Shown piece after piece: positions 39,875 to 48,921 of a DNA stretch of 64,000 nt (position 1 is its first letter; each line of letters opens with the position of its first letter). The notes under the pieces were generated by a model. That model was not told where the DNA came from and did not search any database. It worked only from the letters and a program-made list of their open reading frames with translations. The position numbers were made by a program, and so were the translations under genes. The DNA is from Streptomyces cathayae (GTDB lineage: Bacteria > Actinomycetota > Actinomycetes > Streptomycetales > Streptomycetaceae), in NCBI RefSeq assembly GCF_029760955.1, contig NZ_CP121682.1, forward strand, positions 6,324,001 to 6,388,000, given 5' to 3'.

Positions 39875-40671
39875 CCACCGCCGGCCCCGCCGACGCGGTG
39901 CTGCTCGCCGAGGGCGAGCTGACCGTGCGCGGACGCCTCCGTGAAGCATCGAACGCGGCGCTGTACTGCACCGTGACCCACGACGGCCGCGAGGCCGCCT
40001 GCGTCTACAAGCCCGTCGCGGGGGAGCGCCCCCTGTGGGACTTCCCCGACGGGACGCTCGCCGGGCGCGAGGTCGCGGCGTACCAGGTCTCCGAGGCGAC
40101 CGGCTGGGGACTGGTGCCGCCCACCGTGCTGCGGGACGGGCCGTACGGCGAGGGCATGTGCCAGCTGTGGATCGACGCCACGCCGGAGGCGGAACTGCTC
40201 GCGCTGGTGGACCGGGAGGAGCCCGGACCCGGCTGGAAGGCGGTCGGGCTCGCCGAGGTGGGCGAGGGGCGCACCGCGCTGCTCGTGCACGCCGACGACG
40301 TACGGCTGCGGCGGCTGGCCGTGCTCGACGCGGTGATCAACAACGCCGACCGCAAGGGCGGACACCTGCTGCCCACGCGGGACGGCCGGCTCTACGGCAT
40401 CGACCACGGGGTCGCCTTCAACGCCGAGGACAAGCTGCGCACCCTGCTGTGGGGCTGGGCGGGGGAACCGCTGACCGAGGAGGCACGCGACGTCCTCGAG
40501 GCCCTCGGGAAGGCACTCGCCGAAGGCGGCGCGCTGGCCGCCTCGCTGGCCCCGCTGATCACCCGCGCGGAGATCGGCGCGACCCGCGAGCGGGTCGCGT
40601 CCCTGCTCGCCTCCGGTACCCATCCGCAGCCCGGCGGCCGATGGCCGGCGATCCCCTGGCCACCCGTCTGA
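39838..40671 (+). CDS. SCO1664-family (TIGR03843) kinase-like protein
   Basis: A 277-residue protein resembling PI3/PI4-kinase or HipA-like catalytic domains. The nucleotide-binding Lys is probably in ACVYKPVAGERPLWDFP. The catalytic loop reads LAVLDAVINNADRKGGHLLP. It is followed by LYGIDHGVAFN, where DHG replaces the DFG of protein kinases. A phosphate transfer activity is therefore likely but unproven. ATG 39838 lies inside the DUF3090 gene, an overlap of 37 bases. The mshC gene follows 197 bases later with its own leaderless promoter. The conserved clustering points to control of thiol or metabolite levels. Confidence 0.85.
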   Translation: MSAPERIPPRGVTTAGPADAVLLAEGELTVRGRLREASNAALYCTVTHDGREAACVYKPVAGERPLWDFPDGTLAGREVAAYQVSEATGWGLVPPTVLRDGPYGEGMCQLWIDATPEAELLALVDREEPGPGWKAVGLAEVGEGRTALLVHADDVRLRRLAVLDAVINNADRKGGHLLPTRDGRLYGIDHGVAFNAEDKLRTLLWGWAGEPLTEEARDVLEALGKALAEGGALAASLAPLITRAEIGATRERVASLLASGTHPQPGGRWPAIPWPPV

Positions 40672-40856
40672 CCCGACCGTCGGCCCGAGCGCCGACCGTT
40701 TGACCCGGGCGCCGGCTGTCCGACCCGGGCGCCCGTCGCCGGCCCGGGCGCCGGCACGCGGCTCCCGCGCGACGGGGCACGTCCGGCGGCGGAGCGCAAG
40801 AGCGTCTTCTCGGTCGTCCGAGCCGCTCCGGTTCGTATCGGGGACCGCGGTCCGGT

Positions 40857-40862
40857 TACGCT
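40857..40862 (+). promoter_or_regulatory. -10 element of a leaderless promoter (mshC)
   Basis: TACGCT, followed by six bases (CATGAG) and ATG 40869. There is no ribosome-binding site. Confidence 0.5.
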
Positions 40863-40868
40863 CATGAG

Positions 40869-42098
40869 ATGCATGCCTGGCCCGCTTCCGAGGTCCCCGC
40901 CCTTCCCGGTCAGGGGCGCGACCTGAGGATCCACGACACCGCGACCGGGGGTCTGACCCCGCTCGACCCCGGCCCCGTCGCCCGTATCTACGTCTGCGGC
41001 ATCACCCCGTACGACGCCACCCACATCGGACACGCCGCGACGTACAACGCGTTCGACCTCGTGCAGCGCGTGTGGCTCGACAACAAGCGGCAGGTTCACT
41101 ACGTCCAGAACGTCACCGACATCGACGACCCGCTGCTGGAGCGGGCCGAGCGGGACGGCGTCGACTGGGCCGCGCTCGCCGAGCGGGAGACCCGGCTCTT
41201 CCGCGAGGACATGACGGCCCTGCGGATGCTGCCGCCGCAGCAGTACATAGGCGCGGTGGAGGCGATACCCGGCATCGTCCCGCTCGTCGAACGACTGCGC
41301 GACCTCGGCGCGGCGTACGAACTCGAGGGCGACGTCTACTTCTCCGTGGAGTCCGACCCGAACTTCGGGCGGGTCTCGAACCTCGACGCGGCCGCCATGC
41401 GGCTGCTGTCCGCCGAACGCGGCGGCGACCCGGACCGCCCGGGCAAGAAGAACCCCCTCGACCCGATGCTCTGGATGGCCGCCCGCGAGGGCGAACCCAG
41501 CTGGGACGGCGGGTCGCTCGGCAGGGGCCGGCCCGGCTGGCACATCGAGTGCGTGGCCATCGCCCTCGACCATCTGGGCATGGGCTTCGACGTCCAGGGC
41601 GGCGGTTCCGACCTGGTCTTCCCGCACCACGAGATGGGCGCCTCGCACGCCCAGGTGCTCACCGGCGAGTTCCCCATGGCCAAGGCGTACGTCCACGCCG
41701 GCATGGTCGCCCTGCACGGCGAGAAGATGTCCAAGTCCAAGGGCAACCTGGTCTTCGTGTCCCGGCTGCGGCGCGACGGCGTCGACCCGGCGGCGATCCG
41801 GCTGGCGCTGCTCGCCCACCACTACCGTGCCGACTGGGAGTGGACGGACCAGGTCCTCCTGGACGCCGGGACCCGGCTCGAGCACTGGCGGGCCGCCGTC
41901 TCCCGCCCCGACGGCCCGCCCGCCGAGGCGCTCGTGGAGGAGATCCGCGAGGCCCTGTCCAACGACCTGGACGCCCCGGCCGCCCTGGCCGCCGTCGACC
42001 GCTGGGCCGTGGCCCAGGAGCAGGACGGCGGCACGGACGCGGGCGCGCCCGGCATCGTCTCCCGCGCGGTGGACGCCCTGCTCGGCGTGGCACTGTAG
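40869..42098 (+). CDS. mshC: L-cysteine:1D-myo-inositol 2-amino-2-deoxy-alpha-D-glucopyranoside ligase (MshC)
   Basis: A 409-residue ATP-dependent ligase that joins cysteine to GlcN-inositol in mycothiol synthesis, the main thiol of actinobacteria. It derives from cysteinyl-tRNA synthetase and keeps the class I motifs HIGH (HIGHA at residue 52) and KMSKS (at 286). The zinc site uses Cys in [11 protein letters not shown] and CVAIALDHL plus His in [10 protein letters not shown]. The truncated C-terminus, without the tRNA-binding parts, separates it from CysS. The mRNA is probably leaderless. It converges with the PAC2 gene across a 42-base palindrome. Confidence 0.97.
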   Translation: MHAWPASEVPALPGQGRDLRIHDTATGGLTPLDPGPVARIYVCGITPYDATHIGHAATYNAFDLVQRVWLDNKRQVHYVQNVTDIDDPLLERAERDGVDWAALAERETRLFREDMTALRMLPPQQYIGAVEAIPGIVPLVERLRDLGAAYELEGDVYFSVESDPNFGRVSNLDAAAMRLLSAERGGDPDRPGKKNPLDPMLWMAAREGEPSWDGGSLGRGRPGWHIECVAIALDHLGMGFDVQGGGSDLVFPHHEMGASHAQVLTGEFPMAKAYVHAGMVALHGEKMSKSKGNLVFVSRLRRDGVDPAAIRLALLAHHYRADWEWTDQVLLDAGTRLEHWRAAVSRPDGPPAEALVEEIREALSNDLDAPAALAAVDRWAVAQEQDGGTDAGAPGIVSRAVDALLGVAL

Positions 42099-42128
42099 CC
42101 GCCGGGCACCACGACAGGCGCGAACGGC

Positions 42129-42170
42129 CGAAGGGGGCGGCCCCGTCCATGGACGGGGCCGCCCCCTTCG
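42129..42170. terminator. Perfect 42-base palindrome, bidirectional terminator
   Basis: CGAAGGGGGCGGCCCCGTCCA is followed immediately by its exact complement, giving a 21-base-pair hairpin with no obligatory loop. It lies between the convergent mshC and PAC2 genes. It is the longest perfect palindrome seen in the window. Confidence 0.85.
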
Positions 42171-42176
42171 TGCCGG

Positions 42177-43163
42177 TCAGTCCTCCGAGGAATCCTCGCC
42201 GTCCGCGTCCGGCTTCGGCGGATTCGGCGAGCGGGGCCGGCTGCCCGGGCCCTCCCGCCGGAACGACGGGCCGTCCGCGCCGTCGGCCGTGGCGTGCCCA
42301 CCGGGTTGCGGCGGGCCGGACCCACCGTCGCGGCGGCGCAGATAGCGCTCGAACTCGCGGGCGATCGCCTCGCCGGACGCCTCCGGCAGTTCGGCGGTGT
42401 CCCGGGCCTCCTCCAGCGACTGGACGTACTCGGCGACCTCGCTGTCCTCGGCGGCCAGTTGGTCCACTCCCACCTGCCAGGCGCGCGCGTCCTCGGACAG
42501 TTCGCCCAGCGGGACGCGCACGTCGATCAGGTCCTCGAGCCGGTTCAGGAGGGCCAGCGTCGCCTTCGGGTTGGGCGGCTGCGACACGTAGTGCGGGACC
42601 GCCGCCCACAGCGAGACCGCGGGGACACCGGCGTGCGTGCACGCCTCCTGGAGGATGCCGACGATCCCCGTGGGGCCCTCGTACCTGGTCTCCTCCAGGT
42701 CCATACGGCGGGCCAGGTCCGGATCGGACGTGGTCCCGCTGACCGGGACCGGACGGGTGTGCGGGGTGTCGCCGAGCAGGGCGCCCAGGACGACCACCAT
42801 CTCCACCCCGAGTTCATGGGCGAACCCCAGCAGTTCGTTGCAGAACGAGCGCCAGCGCATGGACGGTTCGATACCGCGGACGAGGACCAGGTCGCGTGGC
42901 TTGTCGCCGCCGATCCGGACCACCGACAACCGCGTCGTCGGCCAGGTGACCTTACGGACCCCGCCGTCCATGAACACCGTGGGCCGGTTGACCTGGAAGT
43001 CGTAGTAGTCCTCGGCGTCCAGCGCCGCGAACACCTCGCCCTTCCACTCCCTGTCCAGATGCGCGACCGCGGTGGAGGCGGCGTCGCCGGCGTCGTTCCA
43101 GCCCTCGAACGCGGCCACCATGACCGGGTCGATCAGCTCGGGAACCCCCTCGAGCTCGATCAC
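42177..43163 (-). CDS. PAC2-family protein
   Basis: A 328-residue protein of the PAC2 (proteasome-assembly-chaperone 2) superfamily in its actinobacterial form. The N-terminus is MIELEGVPELIDPVMVAAFE and conserved blocks include FEGWNDAGDAAS and VVLGALLGDTPHTRPVPVSG. Although the fold is shared with an archaeal/eukaryotic assembly factor, no direct proteasome role in actinobacteria is known to me. The tail is acidic and Pro/Gly-rich. GTG 43163 follows AGGAGG. It ends by the palindromic terminator shared with mshC. Confidence 0.9.
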   Translation of the reverse strand: MIELEGVPELIDPVMVAAFEGWNDAGDAASTAVAHLDREWKGEVFAALDAEDYYDFQVNRPTVFMDGGVRKVTWPTTRLSVVRIGGDKPRDLVLVRGIEPSMRWRSFCNELLGFAHELGVEMVVVLGALLGDTPHTRPVPVSGTTSDPDLARRMDLEETRYEGPTGIVGILQEACTHAGVPAVSLWAAVPHYVSQPPNPKATLALLNRLEDLIDVRVPLGELSEDARAWQVGVDQLAAEDSEVAEYVQSLEEARDTAELPEASGEAIAREFERYLRRRDGGSGPPQPGGHATADGADGPSFRREGPGSRPRSPNPPKPDADGEDSSED

Positions 43164-43337
43164 CCAGCGCCTCCTTCCGACGTGCCCTCGCGTACGCACC
43201 AACCTTACGGCGTGCCCAGCGGACGTACGCAGCCCCCTCGCAGGGGGAACGACCGAACACTGCCCCGGGGGACACCCGGAAACACCCCGCGGTGGCCGGA
43301 GCCGTCCGGGAGCGCGAGCGGCCCGGCGCCGGTCCTT

Positions 43338-43373
43338 CCCGGCACCGGCTCCCGAGGGGGAACCGGTGCCGGG
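43338..43373 (-). terminator. Terminator of the glycerol operon
   Basis: CCCGGCACCGG and CCGGTGCCGGG (11 base pairs) around a 14-base loop, 11 bases after the glpD stop. Confidence 0.75.
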
Positions 43374-43383
43374 CCCCCTGCCT

Positions 43384-45000
43384 CTACTTCTCGTCGAGCA
43401 GGTCCTGGACACCGGCGCGGACCTCGTCCGTGGCCAGTCCCCGGACGGTCAGGGTCGTACGGCGGCGGAGCACGTCGTCCGTCGTCTCGGCCCACTCGTG
43501 GTCCCGGGCCCAGACGACCTGCGCCCAGATCTCCGGGGCATCCGGGTGGACACGCCGGGCCAGCCGCGGGTCGTCATTGGCCAGCCGGGCGATGTCGAAG
43601 GCCAGCGAACCGTAGTGGGTCGCCAGGTGGCGGGCGGTGTCCGCCGCCATCCGCGGGCCGGGTGCCGGGTGGTCGACCAGCAGCCGGTGGGCGACCGCGC
43701 GCGGATTGGCCACCCCGGGCAGCGGCAGTTTCCTCGGCAGCGACGCGACCGGCTCGAAGTCGTCGCCCAGCGGCCGGCCCGGCAGCTCCTGGAGCTTGCG
43801 CATCACCGTACGGCCGATGTGACGGAAGGTGGTCCACTTGCCGCCCGCGACGGACAGCATCCCGCCGCGGCCCTCGCTGACGACCGTCTCCCGCTTGGCC
43901 TTCGAGGTGTCCCCGGGGCCGCCCGGAAGCACCCGCAGGCCCGCGAACGAGTACGTGATCAGATCGCGGTCCACCTGCTGGTCGCGGATGGAGAACGCGG
44001 CCTCGTCGAGTATCTGGGCGGTGTCCTTCTCGGTGACCGCGACATCCGCCGGATCGCCCTCGAACTCCTCGTCGGTCGTGCCGAGCAGCAGCATGTCCTC
44101 CCAGGGCAGGGCGAAGGTGATGCGGTACTTGTCGATCGGCGTGGCCAGGGCGGCCTTCCACGGGGAGGTCCGCTTCAGGACCAGGTGCGCGCCCTTCGAC
44201 AGCCGGATGGACGGTGCCGCGTTCGGGTCCTCCATCCGGCGCAGGTGGTCGACCCACGGTCCGGTCGCGTTCAGCACGAGGCGGGCGTCGACGCCGAACT
44301 CCTCGCCCGACAGCCGGTCGCGCAGCTCGGCGCCGGTCACCCGGCCCCGGGTGAACCGCAGACCGGTCACCTCGGCGTGATTGAGGACGACCGCGCCCGA
44401 CTCGGCCGCCGCGCGGACCGTCATCAGCGCCATCCGCGCGTCGTTCATCTGGTCGTCGCCGTACACGGCCACGGCCTTGAGGTTGTCGGTGCGCAGCTCC
44501 GGCACGTCCCGCGCGGCCCTGGCGGGGGAGAGCAGATGGCCGACGCCGTCGCCGAACGCCGAGAGCGCCGAGTACGCGAGGACACCGGCGCCGAGCTTCG
44601 CCGCGCCGTGCGGCCCGCCCTTGTACACGGGGAGGTAGAAGGTGAGCGGGTTCGCCAGGTGGGGGGCCACCCGGCGGGAGACCGCACGGCGCTCGAAGTG
44701 GTTCTCCGCCACCAGCTTCACCGCGCCGGTCTGCAGATAGCGCAGGCCGCCGTGGAGGAGCTTGGAGGAGGCGGAGGAGGTGGCGCCGGCGAAGTCGCCG
44801 GCGTCCACCAGTGCCACCCTGAGGCCGGACTGCGCGGCGTGCCAGGCGGTGGAGATGCCCAGGATGCCGCCGCCGATCACGAGAAGGTCGTACGACGCCT
44901 TGGCGAGCCGCTCCCGGGTCTCGGCCCGGCTCGGGTTCGAGCAGGAGGCCGGGCGCGTCCCCAGGGCAGGCACGGACTGCAGGGTGGACTGAGTGGTCAT
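43384..45000 (-). CDS. glpD: Aerobic glycerol-3-phosphate dehydrogenase
   Basis: A 538-residue FAD enzyme oxidising sn-glycerol 3-phosphate to dihydroxyacetone phosphate and passing electrons to quinone at the membrane. The FAD dinucleotide-binding motif VIGGGILGISTAWHAAQSG lies at residues about 41-59, followed by the FAD_oxidored signature SSASSKLLHGGLRYLQ. The C-terminal DAO_C domain covers the last 120 residues. It is the last gene of glpF-glpK-glpD, 29 bases after glpK, and an 11-base-pair hairpin follows. Confidence 0.96.
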   Translation of the reverse strand: MTTQSTLQSVPALGTRPASCSNPSRAETRERLAKASYDLLVIGGGILGISTAWHAAQSGLRVALVDAGDFAGATSSASSKLLHGGLRYLQTGAVKLVAENHFERRAVSRRVAPHLANPLTFYLPVYKGGPHGAAKLGAGVLAYSALSAFGDGVGHLLSPARAARDVPELRTDNLKAVAVYGDDQMNDARMALMTVRAAAESGAVVLNHAEVTGLRFTRGRVTGAELRDRLSGEEFGVDARLVLNATGPWVDHLRRMEDPNAAPSIRLSKGAHLVLKRTSPWKAALATPIDKYRITFALPWEDMLLLGTTDEEFEGDPADVAVTEKDTAQILDEAAFSIRDQQVDRDLITYSFAGLRVLPGGPGDTSKAKRETVVSEGRGGMLSVAGGKWTTFRHIGRTVMRKLQELPGRPLGDDFEPVASLPRKLPLPGVANPRAVAHRLLVDHPAPGPRMAADTARHLATHYGSLAFDIARLANDDPRLARRVHPDAPEIWAQVVWARDHEWAETTDDVLRRRTTLTVRGLATDEVRAGVQDLLDEK

Positions 45001-45029
45001 GTCGGGTTCTTGCTCCTCGTCGGGCGGTG

Positions 45030-46589
45030 TCAGTCTTCGTCGCCGAGCCAGCCCATGGTCCGCTCGACGGCCTTGAGCCAGCTCTTGTACTCACGGTCGC
45101 GGATCTCCGCGTCCATGCGGGGGGTCCACTCGGCGGCCCGGCGCCAGTTGGCGCGCAGGTCGTCGGTGCTGTTCCAGAAGCCGACGGCGAGGCCGGCGGC
45201 GTAGGCGGCGCCGAGGCAGGTGGTCTCGGCGACCATGGGGCGCACCACGGGCGCGTCCAGGAAGTCCGAGAGGGTCTGCATCAGCAGGTTGTTGGAGGTC
45301 ATGCCGCCGTCGACCTTGAGGGCGGTCAGCTCGACGCCGGAGTCCTTGGTCATGGCGTCGGCGATCTCCCGGGTCTGCCAGGCGGTGGCCTCCAGGACGG
45401 CGCGCGCCAGGTGCGCCTTGGTGACGTACCGGGTCAGGCCGGCGATCACACCGCGGGCGTCGGAGCGCCAGTACGGGGCGAACAGACCGGAGAAGGCCGG
45501 CACGAAGTAGGCGCCGCCGTTGTCCTCGACCGAGAGCGCGAGCGTCTCGATCTCGGCGGCGGTGGAGATCAGGCCCATCTGGTCGCGCATCCACTGCACC
45601 AGCGCACCGGTGACCGCGATGGAGCCCTCCAGCGCGTAGACCGGCTTCTGGTCGCCGATCTGGTAGCCGACGGTGGTCAGCAGGCCGCTGTAGGAGTTGA
45701 TGATCTTGTCGCCGGTGTTCATCACCATGAAGGTGCCGGTGCCGTACGTCGACTTGGTCTCGCCCTCGGCGAAACAGGTCTGGCCGAACAGGGCGGCCTG
45801 CTGGTCGCCGAGCGCGGAGGCGACCGGGATGCCGCCGAGCAGCTCGCCCAGGCTGCCGCCCCTGATCTCGCCGTAGACCTCGGCGGAGGAGCGGATCTCG
45901 GGCAGCATCTCCGTCGGGACGCCGATGGACTCGGCGATCTTCGCGTCCCACTGCATGGTGTGCAGGTTCATCAGCATGGTGCGGGACGCGTTGGTGACGT
46001 CGGTGACGTGCCTGCCGCCGTCCGCACCGCCGGTCAGGTTCCAGATGACCCAGGTGTCCATGGTGCCGAAGAGGATGTCGCCCGCCTCGGCGCGCTCCTT
46101 GAGCCCTTCGACGTTGTCGAGCAGCCAGCGGGCCTTGGGGCCGGCGAAGTAGGAGGCGAGGGGGAGACCGGTCTCGCGGCGGAAACGGTCCTGGCCGACG
46201 TTGCGGCCGAGCTCGCGGCACAGGGCGTCGGTGCGGGTGTCCTGCCAGACGATGGCGTTGTGGACGGGCTCACCGGTGTTCCTGTCCCACAGGACGGTGG
46301 TCTCGCGCTGGTTGGTGATGCCGATGGCCTTGATGTCGTCCCGGGTGATGCCGGCCTTCTCGACGGCACCGGCGACGACCTCCTGGACGTTGGTCCAGAT
46401 CTCGGTGGCGTCGTGTTCGACCCAGCCCGGCTTGGGGAAGATCTGCTCGTGTTCCTTCTGGTCGACCGCGACGATGCGGCCGTCGCGGTCGAAGACGATG
46501 CAGCGGGAGGAGGTCGTGCCCTGGTCGATGGCGGCGATGAACGGGCCGTGGCCGTGGGAGGCGATGCCGGCGGTCTGGTCGTCGGTCAC
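45030..46589 (-). CDS. glpK: Glycerol kinase
   Basis: A 519-residue FGGY kinase that makes sn-glycerol 3-phosphate from glycerol. Visible are the N-terminal ATP/phosphate motif [15 protein letters not shown] (residues about 15-30), [11 protein letters not shown], the FGGY-1 region and the C-terminal signature [20 protein letters not shown]. Second gene of the glp operon, 86 bases after glpF and 29 before glpD. Expression is probably controlled by the IclR protein GylR encoded upstream. Confidence 0.97.
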   Translation of the reverse strand: MTDDQTAGIASHGHGPFIAAIDQGTTSSRCIVFDRDGRIVAVDQKEHEQIFPKPGWVEHDATEIWTNVQEVVAGAVEKAGITRDDIKAIGITNQRETTVLWDRNTGEPVHNAIVWQDTRTDALCRELGRNVGQDRFRRETGLPLASYFAGPKARWLLDNVEGLKERAEAGDILFGTMDTWVIWNLTGGADGGRHVTDVTNASRTMLMNLHTMQWDAKIAESIGVPTEMLPEIRSSAEVYGEIRGGSLGELLGGIPVASALGDQQAALFGQTCFAEGETKSTYGTGTFMVMNTGDKIINSYSGLLTTVGYQIGDQKPVYALEGSIAVTGALVQWMRDQMGLISTAAEIETLALSVEDNGGAYFVPAFSGLFAPYWRSDARGVIAGLTRYVTKAHLARAVLEATAWQTREIADAMTKDSGVELTALKVDGGMTSNNLLMQTLSDFLDAPVVRPMVAETTCLGAAYAAGLAVGFWNSTDDLRANWRRAAEWTPRMDAEIRDREYKSWLKAVERTMGWLGDED

Positions 46590-46675
46590 TGTGTGCTCCT
46601 GGAGGTTCCTTGATTACGGGACTGTGTGGACGGCGCTTCCACAAGACGCGGGGTCGCGCGGCGGCAGGGTCGCTG

Positions 46676-47470
46676 TCAGGCGAGGACGATGTTGTAGAAG
46701 CCTGCCGCGAGGGCGCCGCCGATCAGCGGACCGACGACCGGAACCCAGGCGTAGGACCAGTCGGAGCCGCCCTTGTTGGGCAGCGGCAGCAGGGCGTGCA
46801 CGACGCGCGGACCGAGGTCACGGGCCGGGTTGATCGCGTAGCCGGTCGGGCCGCCGAGGGACAGGCCGATGGCGACCACCACGAGCGCCGTGATGAGACC
46901 GCCCAGCACCCCGAGACCGTTGCCCTCGGCGTTCAGGCCCTGGGTGAGCACGGCGAGCAGCAGCACCATGGTGCCGATGATCTCCGTGGCGAGGTTCTGC
47001 ACCGCGTTCCGGATCTCCGGACCGGTGGAGAAGATGCCGAGCACGGGACCGGCGCCCTTCTCCTGTGCCTCCACGGCCTTGGCCGCGGTGGCCTGCGCGC
47101 CCGGACCGCCGACGATCTCCTGGTCGGTCAGGTGGGCCTGGAACTGTCCGTAGTACGCCACCCAGACCAGCGCCGCGCCGATCATCGCGCCGAGGAACTC
47201 TCCGGCGAAGTAGACCGGGACGTTGCTCCACTCGCCGTCCTTGATGGCGAGCGCCAGGGTCACGGCCGGGTTGAGGTGGGCGCCGGAGAGCGGCCCCGCG
47301 ATGTACACCGCCGTCATGACGGCGAAGCCCCACCCGAAGGCGATGGCGAGCCAGCCGGCGTTACGGGCCTTCGAGGCCTTCAGCGTCACGGCGGCGCAGA
47401 CGCCGCCGCCGAGCAGGATGAGTATGGCGGTACCGAGGGTCTCGCCGATGAAGATGTCGGAGCTGGACAC
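46676..47470 (-). CDS. glpF: Glycerol uptake facilitator
   Basis: A 264-residue aquaglyceroporin with six transmembrane helices. The two NPA boxes that build the pore are visible in [11 protein letters not shown] (about residue 70) and [13 protein letters not shown] (about 215). It lets glycerol diffuse into the cell. GTG 47470 follows AAAGGAG by 7 bases. The promoter is probably a TAGGGT at 47573-47578 with GAACAG 18 bases further up, overlapped by a GylR-like operator. First gene of glpF-glpK-glpD. Confidence 0.95.
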   Translation of the reverse strand: MSSSDIFIGETLGTAILILLGGGVCAAVTLKASKARNAGWLAIAFGWGFAVMTAVYIAGPLSGAHLNPAVTLALAIKDGEWSNVPVYFAGEFLGAMIGAALVWVAYYGQFQAHLTDQEIVGGPGAQATAAKAVEAQEKGAGPVLGIFSTGPEIRNAVQNLATEIIGTMVLLLAVLTQGLNAEGNGLGVLGGLITALVVVAIGLSLGGPTGYAINPARDLGPRVVHALLPLPNKGGSDWSYAWVPVVGPLIGGALAAGFYNIVLA

Positions 47471-47572
47471 CCGCGACTCCTTTGTCCTTCGTCCAGGGAA
47501 GCCGACCCCCGGGTCCCGCCGGGGATGGGCGCCCTCGGGGATGAGAGCGATGTCGGCCTTTGGCGTTGTCAC

Positions 47573-47602
47573 ACCCTAACGTGTATTGCCGGTAGCTGTT
47601 CG
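47573..47602 (-). promoter_or_regulatory. Putative promoter of glpF-glpK-glpD
   Basis: On the minus strand GAACAG (47597-47602) and TAGGGT (47573-47578), 18 bases apart. The -35 is covered by the operator at 47598-47614, which fits repression by GylR. Confidence 0.5.
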
Positions 47603-47614
47603 ACAATGCCGACC
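47598..47614. promoter_or_regulatory. Putative GylR operator upstream of glpF
   Basis: GTTCGACAATGCCGACC differs at two positions from the perfect palindrome GTTCGGCAATGCCGAAC upstream of gylR. It overlaps the likely -35 element of the operon. Confidence 0.7.
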
Positions 47615-47865
47615 GATGGACGGGAGTCTTTCTCCGCCTCGCACGTGCGTCAAGGGTTCGGTTGTCGAAAGTGCGATCGTTATCGATCGCGTCGATTGCG
47701 CCGAGTCATCTGCGCCGAGTCATCGATCTTCGCCGGGGATCCGTCACGTCCACCGGTCTCCGACCGGTTCGCCCGGGTCCGGGCACGACGACGACCGGGA
47801 CGCCCTGCGGCGCCCCGGTCGGCTCTTCGGTGTGTGTGCGTCCCGCCGGTGCCTGTCCGGCCCGC

Positions 47866-48630
47866 TCAGAACCGCCGGGCGCCCAGGTCCCGCGACACCG
47901 CGCGGGCGCAGTCCCGCACCGCCGCGATCAGCTCCGGGCGCAGCTCGCCGTCCTGCCGCAGCCGCTCCACCGCGCCCGTGACACCGACCGCGCCGACCGG
48001 CATCCGCCGCCGGTCGTGGACGGGGGCCGCGATCGAGGCCACGCCCTCCCAGGTCTCCTCGACGTCCGCCGCGTACCCGCGCGCGCGGGTGAGGTCGAGG
48101 ATGTGCTCGAAGGCGTCCGGCTCGCACACCGTGCGGTCGGTGAACGGCTTGCGGTCGGCCTCCAGGGCCTCGCTGTGCGCCACCGGGTCGTAGGCCGACA
48201 GCACCTTGCCCAGGGCCGTGGAGTGCAGCGGCTGCATGGCCCCTATCTCCAGGACCTGCCGGCTGTCGTCGGGACGGAACACGTGGTGCACGATCAGCAC
48301 GCCCTGCTGGTGCAGTACGCCGAGGTAGACGCTCTCGCCGCTGGAGCGGGCCAGGTCGTCGGTCCAGACCAGGGCGCGTGCCCGCAGCTCGTGCACGTCG
48401 AGGTACGTGGTGCCCAGGCGCAGCAGTTCGGCGCCCAGCTGGTAGCGCCCGGAGGCGTCGTCCTGCTCGACGAAGCCCTCGTGCTGGAGGGTGCGCAGGA
48501 TGCCGTGGGCGGTGCCCTTGGCGAGGCCCAGGGACGAGGCGATGTCCGACAGGCCGAGCCGCCGCTCGCCGCCCGCCAGCAGGCGCAGCATCGCCGCCGC
48601 CCGTTCGAGCGACTGGATGTTCCGTGCCAT
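47866..48630 (-). CDS. gylR: IclR-family regulator of glycerol genes (GylR)
   Basis: A 254-residue IclR-type repressor. The N-terminal winged helix (about residues 5-60) contains RLGLSDIASSLGLAKGTAHG. The C-terminal IclR effector domain (about 75-250) has MQPLHSTALGKVLSA and PVGAVGVTGAVERL. The start MARNIQSLERAAAML at 48630 is set by GGAGG upstream; the very long open frame extending over metH is a shadow. It lies 395 bases upstream of glpF on the same strand, and both have related palindromes. In S. coelicolor GylR represses the glycerol operon and itself; the same is inferred here. Confidence 0.94.
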   Translation of the reverse strand: MARNIQSLERAAAMLRLLAGGERRLGLSDIASSLGLAKGTAHGILRTLQHEGFVEQDDASGRYQLGAELLRLGTTYLDVHELRARALVWTDDLARSSGESVYLGVLHQQGVLIVHHVFRPDDSRQVLEIGAMQPLHSTALGKVLSAYDPVAHSEALEADRKPFTDRTVCEPDAFEHILDLTRARGYAADVEETWEGVASIAAPVHDRRRMPVGAVGVTGAVERLRQDGELRPELIAAVRDCARAVSRDLGARRF

Positions 48631-48680
48631 CGCCGTGCTGCCTCCGTCCCCTGCGACCAACGCGCGCGGCCGCTGCCACT

Positions 48681-48697
48681 GTTCGGCAATGCCGAAC
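48681..48697. promoter_or_regulatory. Putative GylR operator upstream of gylR
   Basis: GTTCGGCA A TGCCGAAC is a perfect 17-base palindrome 51 bases before the gylR start. It matches, with two changes, the site before glpF. It is consistent with autoregulation. Confidence 0.75.
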
Positions 48698-48824
48698 ACT
48701 ACCGCTCGATGCCGACCTCCCGCCAATGGTCCGCCGCCATCCGTCGTGCCCCCCGCGTGCGTACATACGGGTCCCGGCCATCTTCGTCCGACCAGTGGAC
48801 GTGCTGAGCGTCGGGGCGCGGTCC

Positions 48825-48905
48825 CCGATACGCTGGCGGCGTGCCTCTGCCCGGGAGCACCACGAGGGTGCTCTTCGGACAGGCAAAGCCGACAGCCGTC
48901 GCATC
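48825..48905 (+). promoter_or_regulatory. metH leader with a -10 element and stem-loop
   Basis: A TACGCT -10-like element is at 48829-48834. A hairpin follows (GAGCACC ACGA GGGTGCTC, about 48856-48874), extended outward by GCCT/AGGC and other pairs, and then GGCAAAGCC. The 85-base leader may be structured. It has no cobalamin B12 box and does not match a riboswitch I know. Confidence 0.4.
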
Positions 48906-48921
48906 TGAGGGAGCCCCGTAC

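Noticed and set aside
48631..48921. A cobalamin or SAM riboswitch upstream of metH.
   Set aside because: No B12 box and no recognisable SAM or SAH core. Only a generic hairpin was kept.
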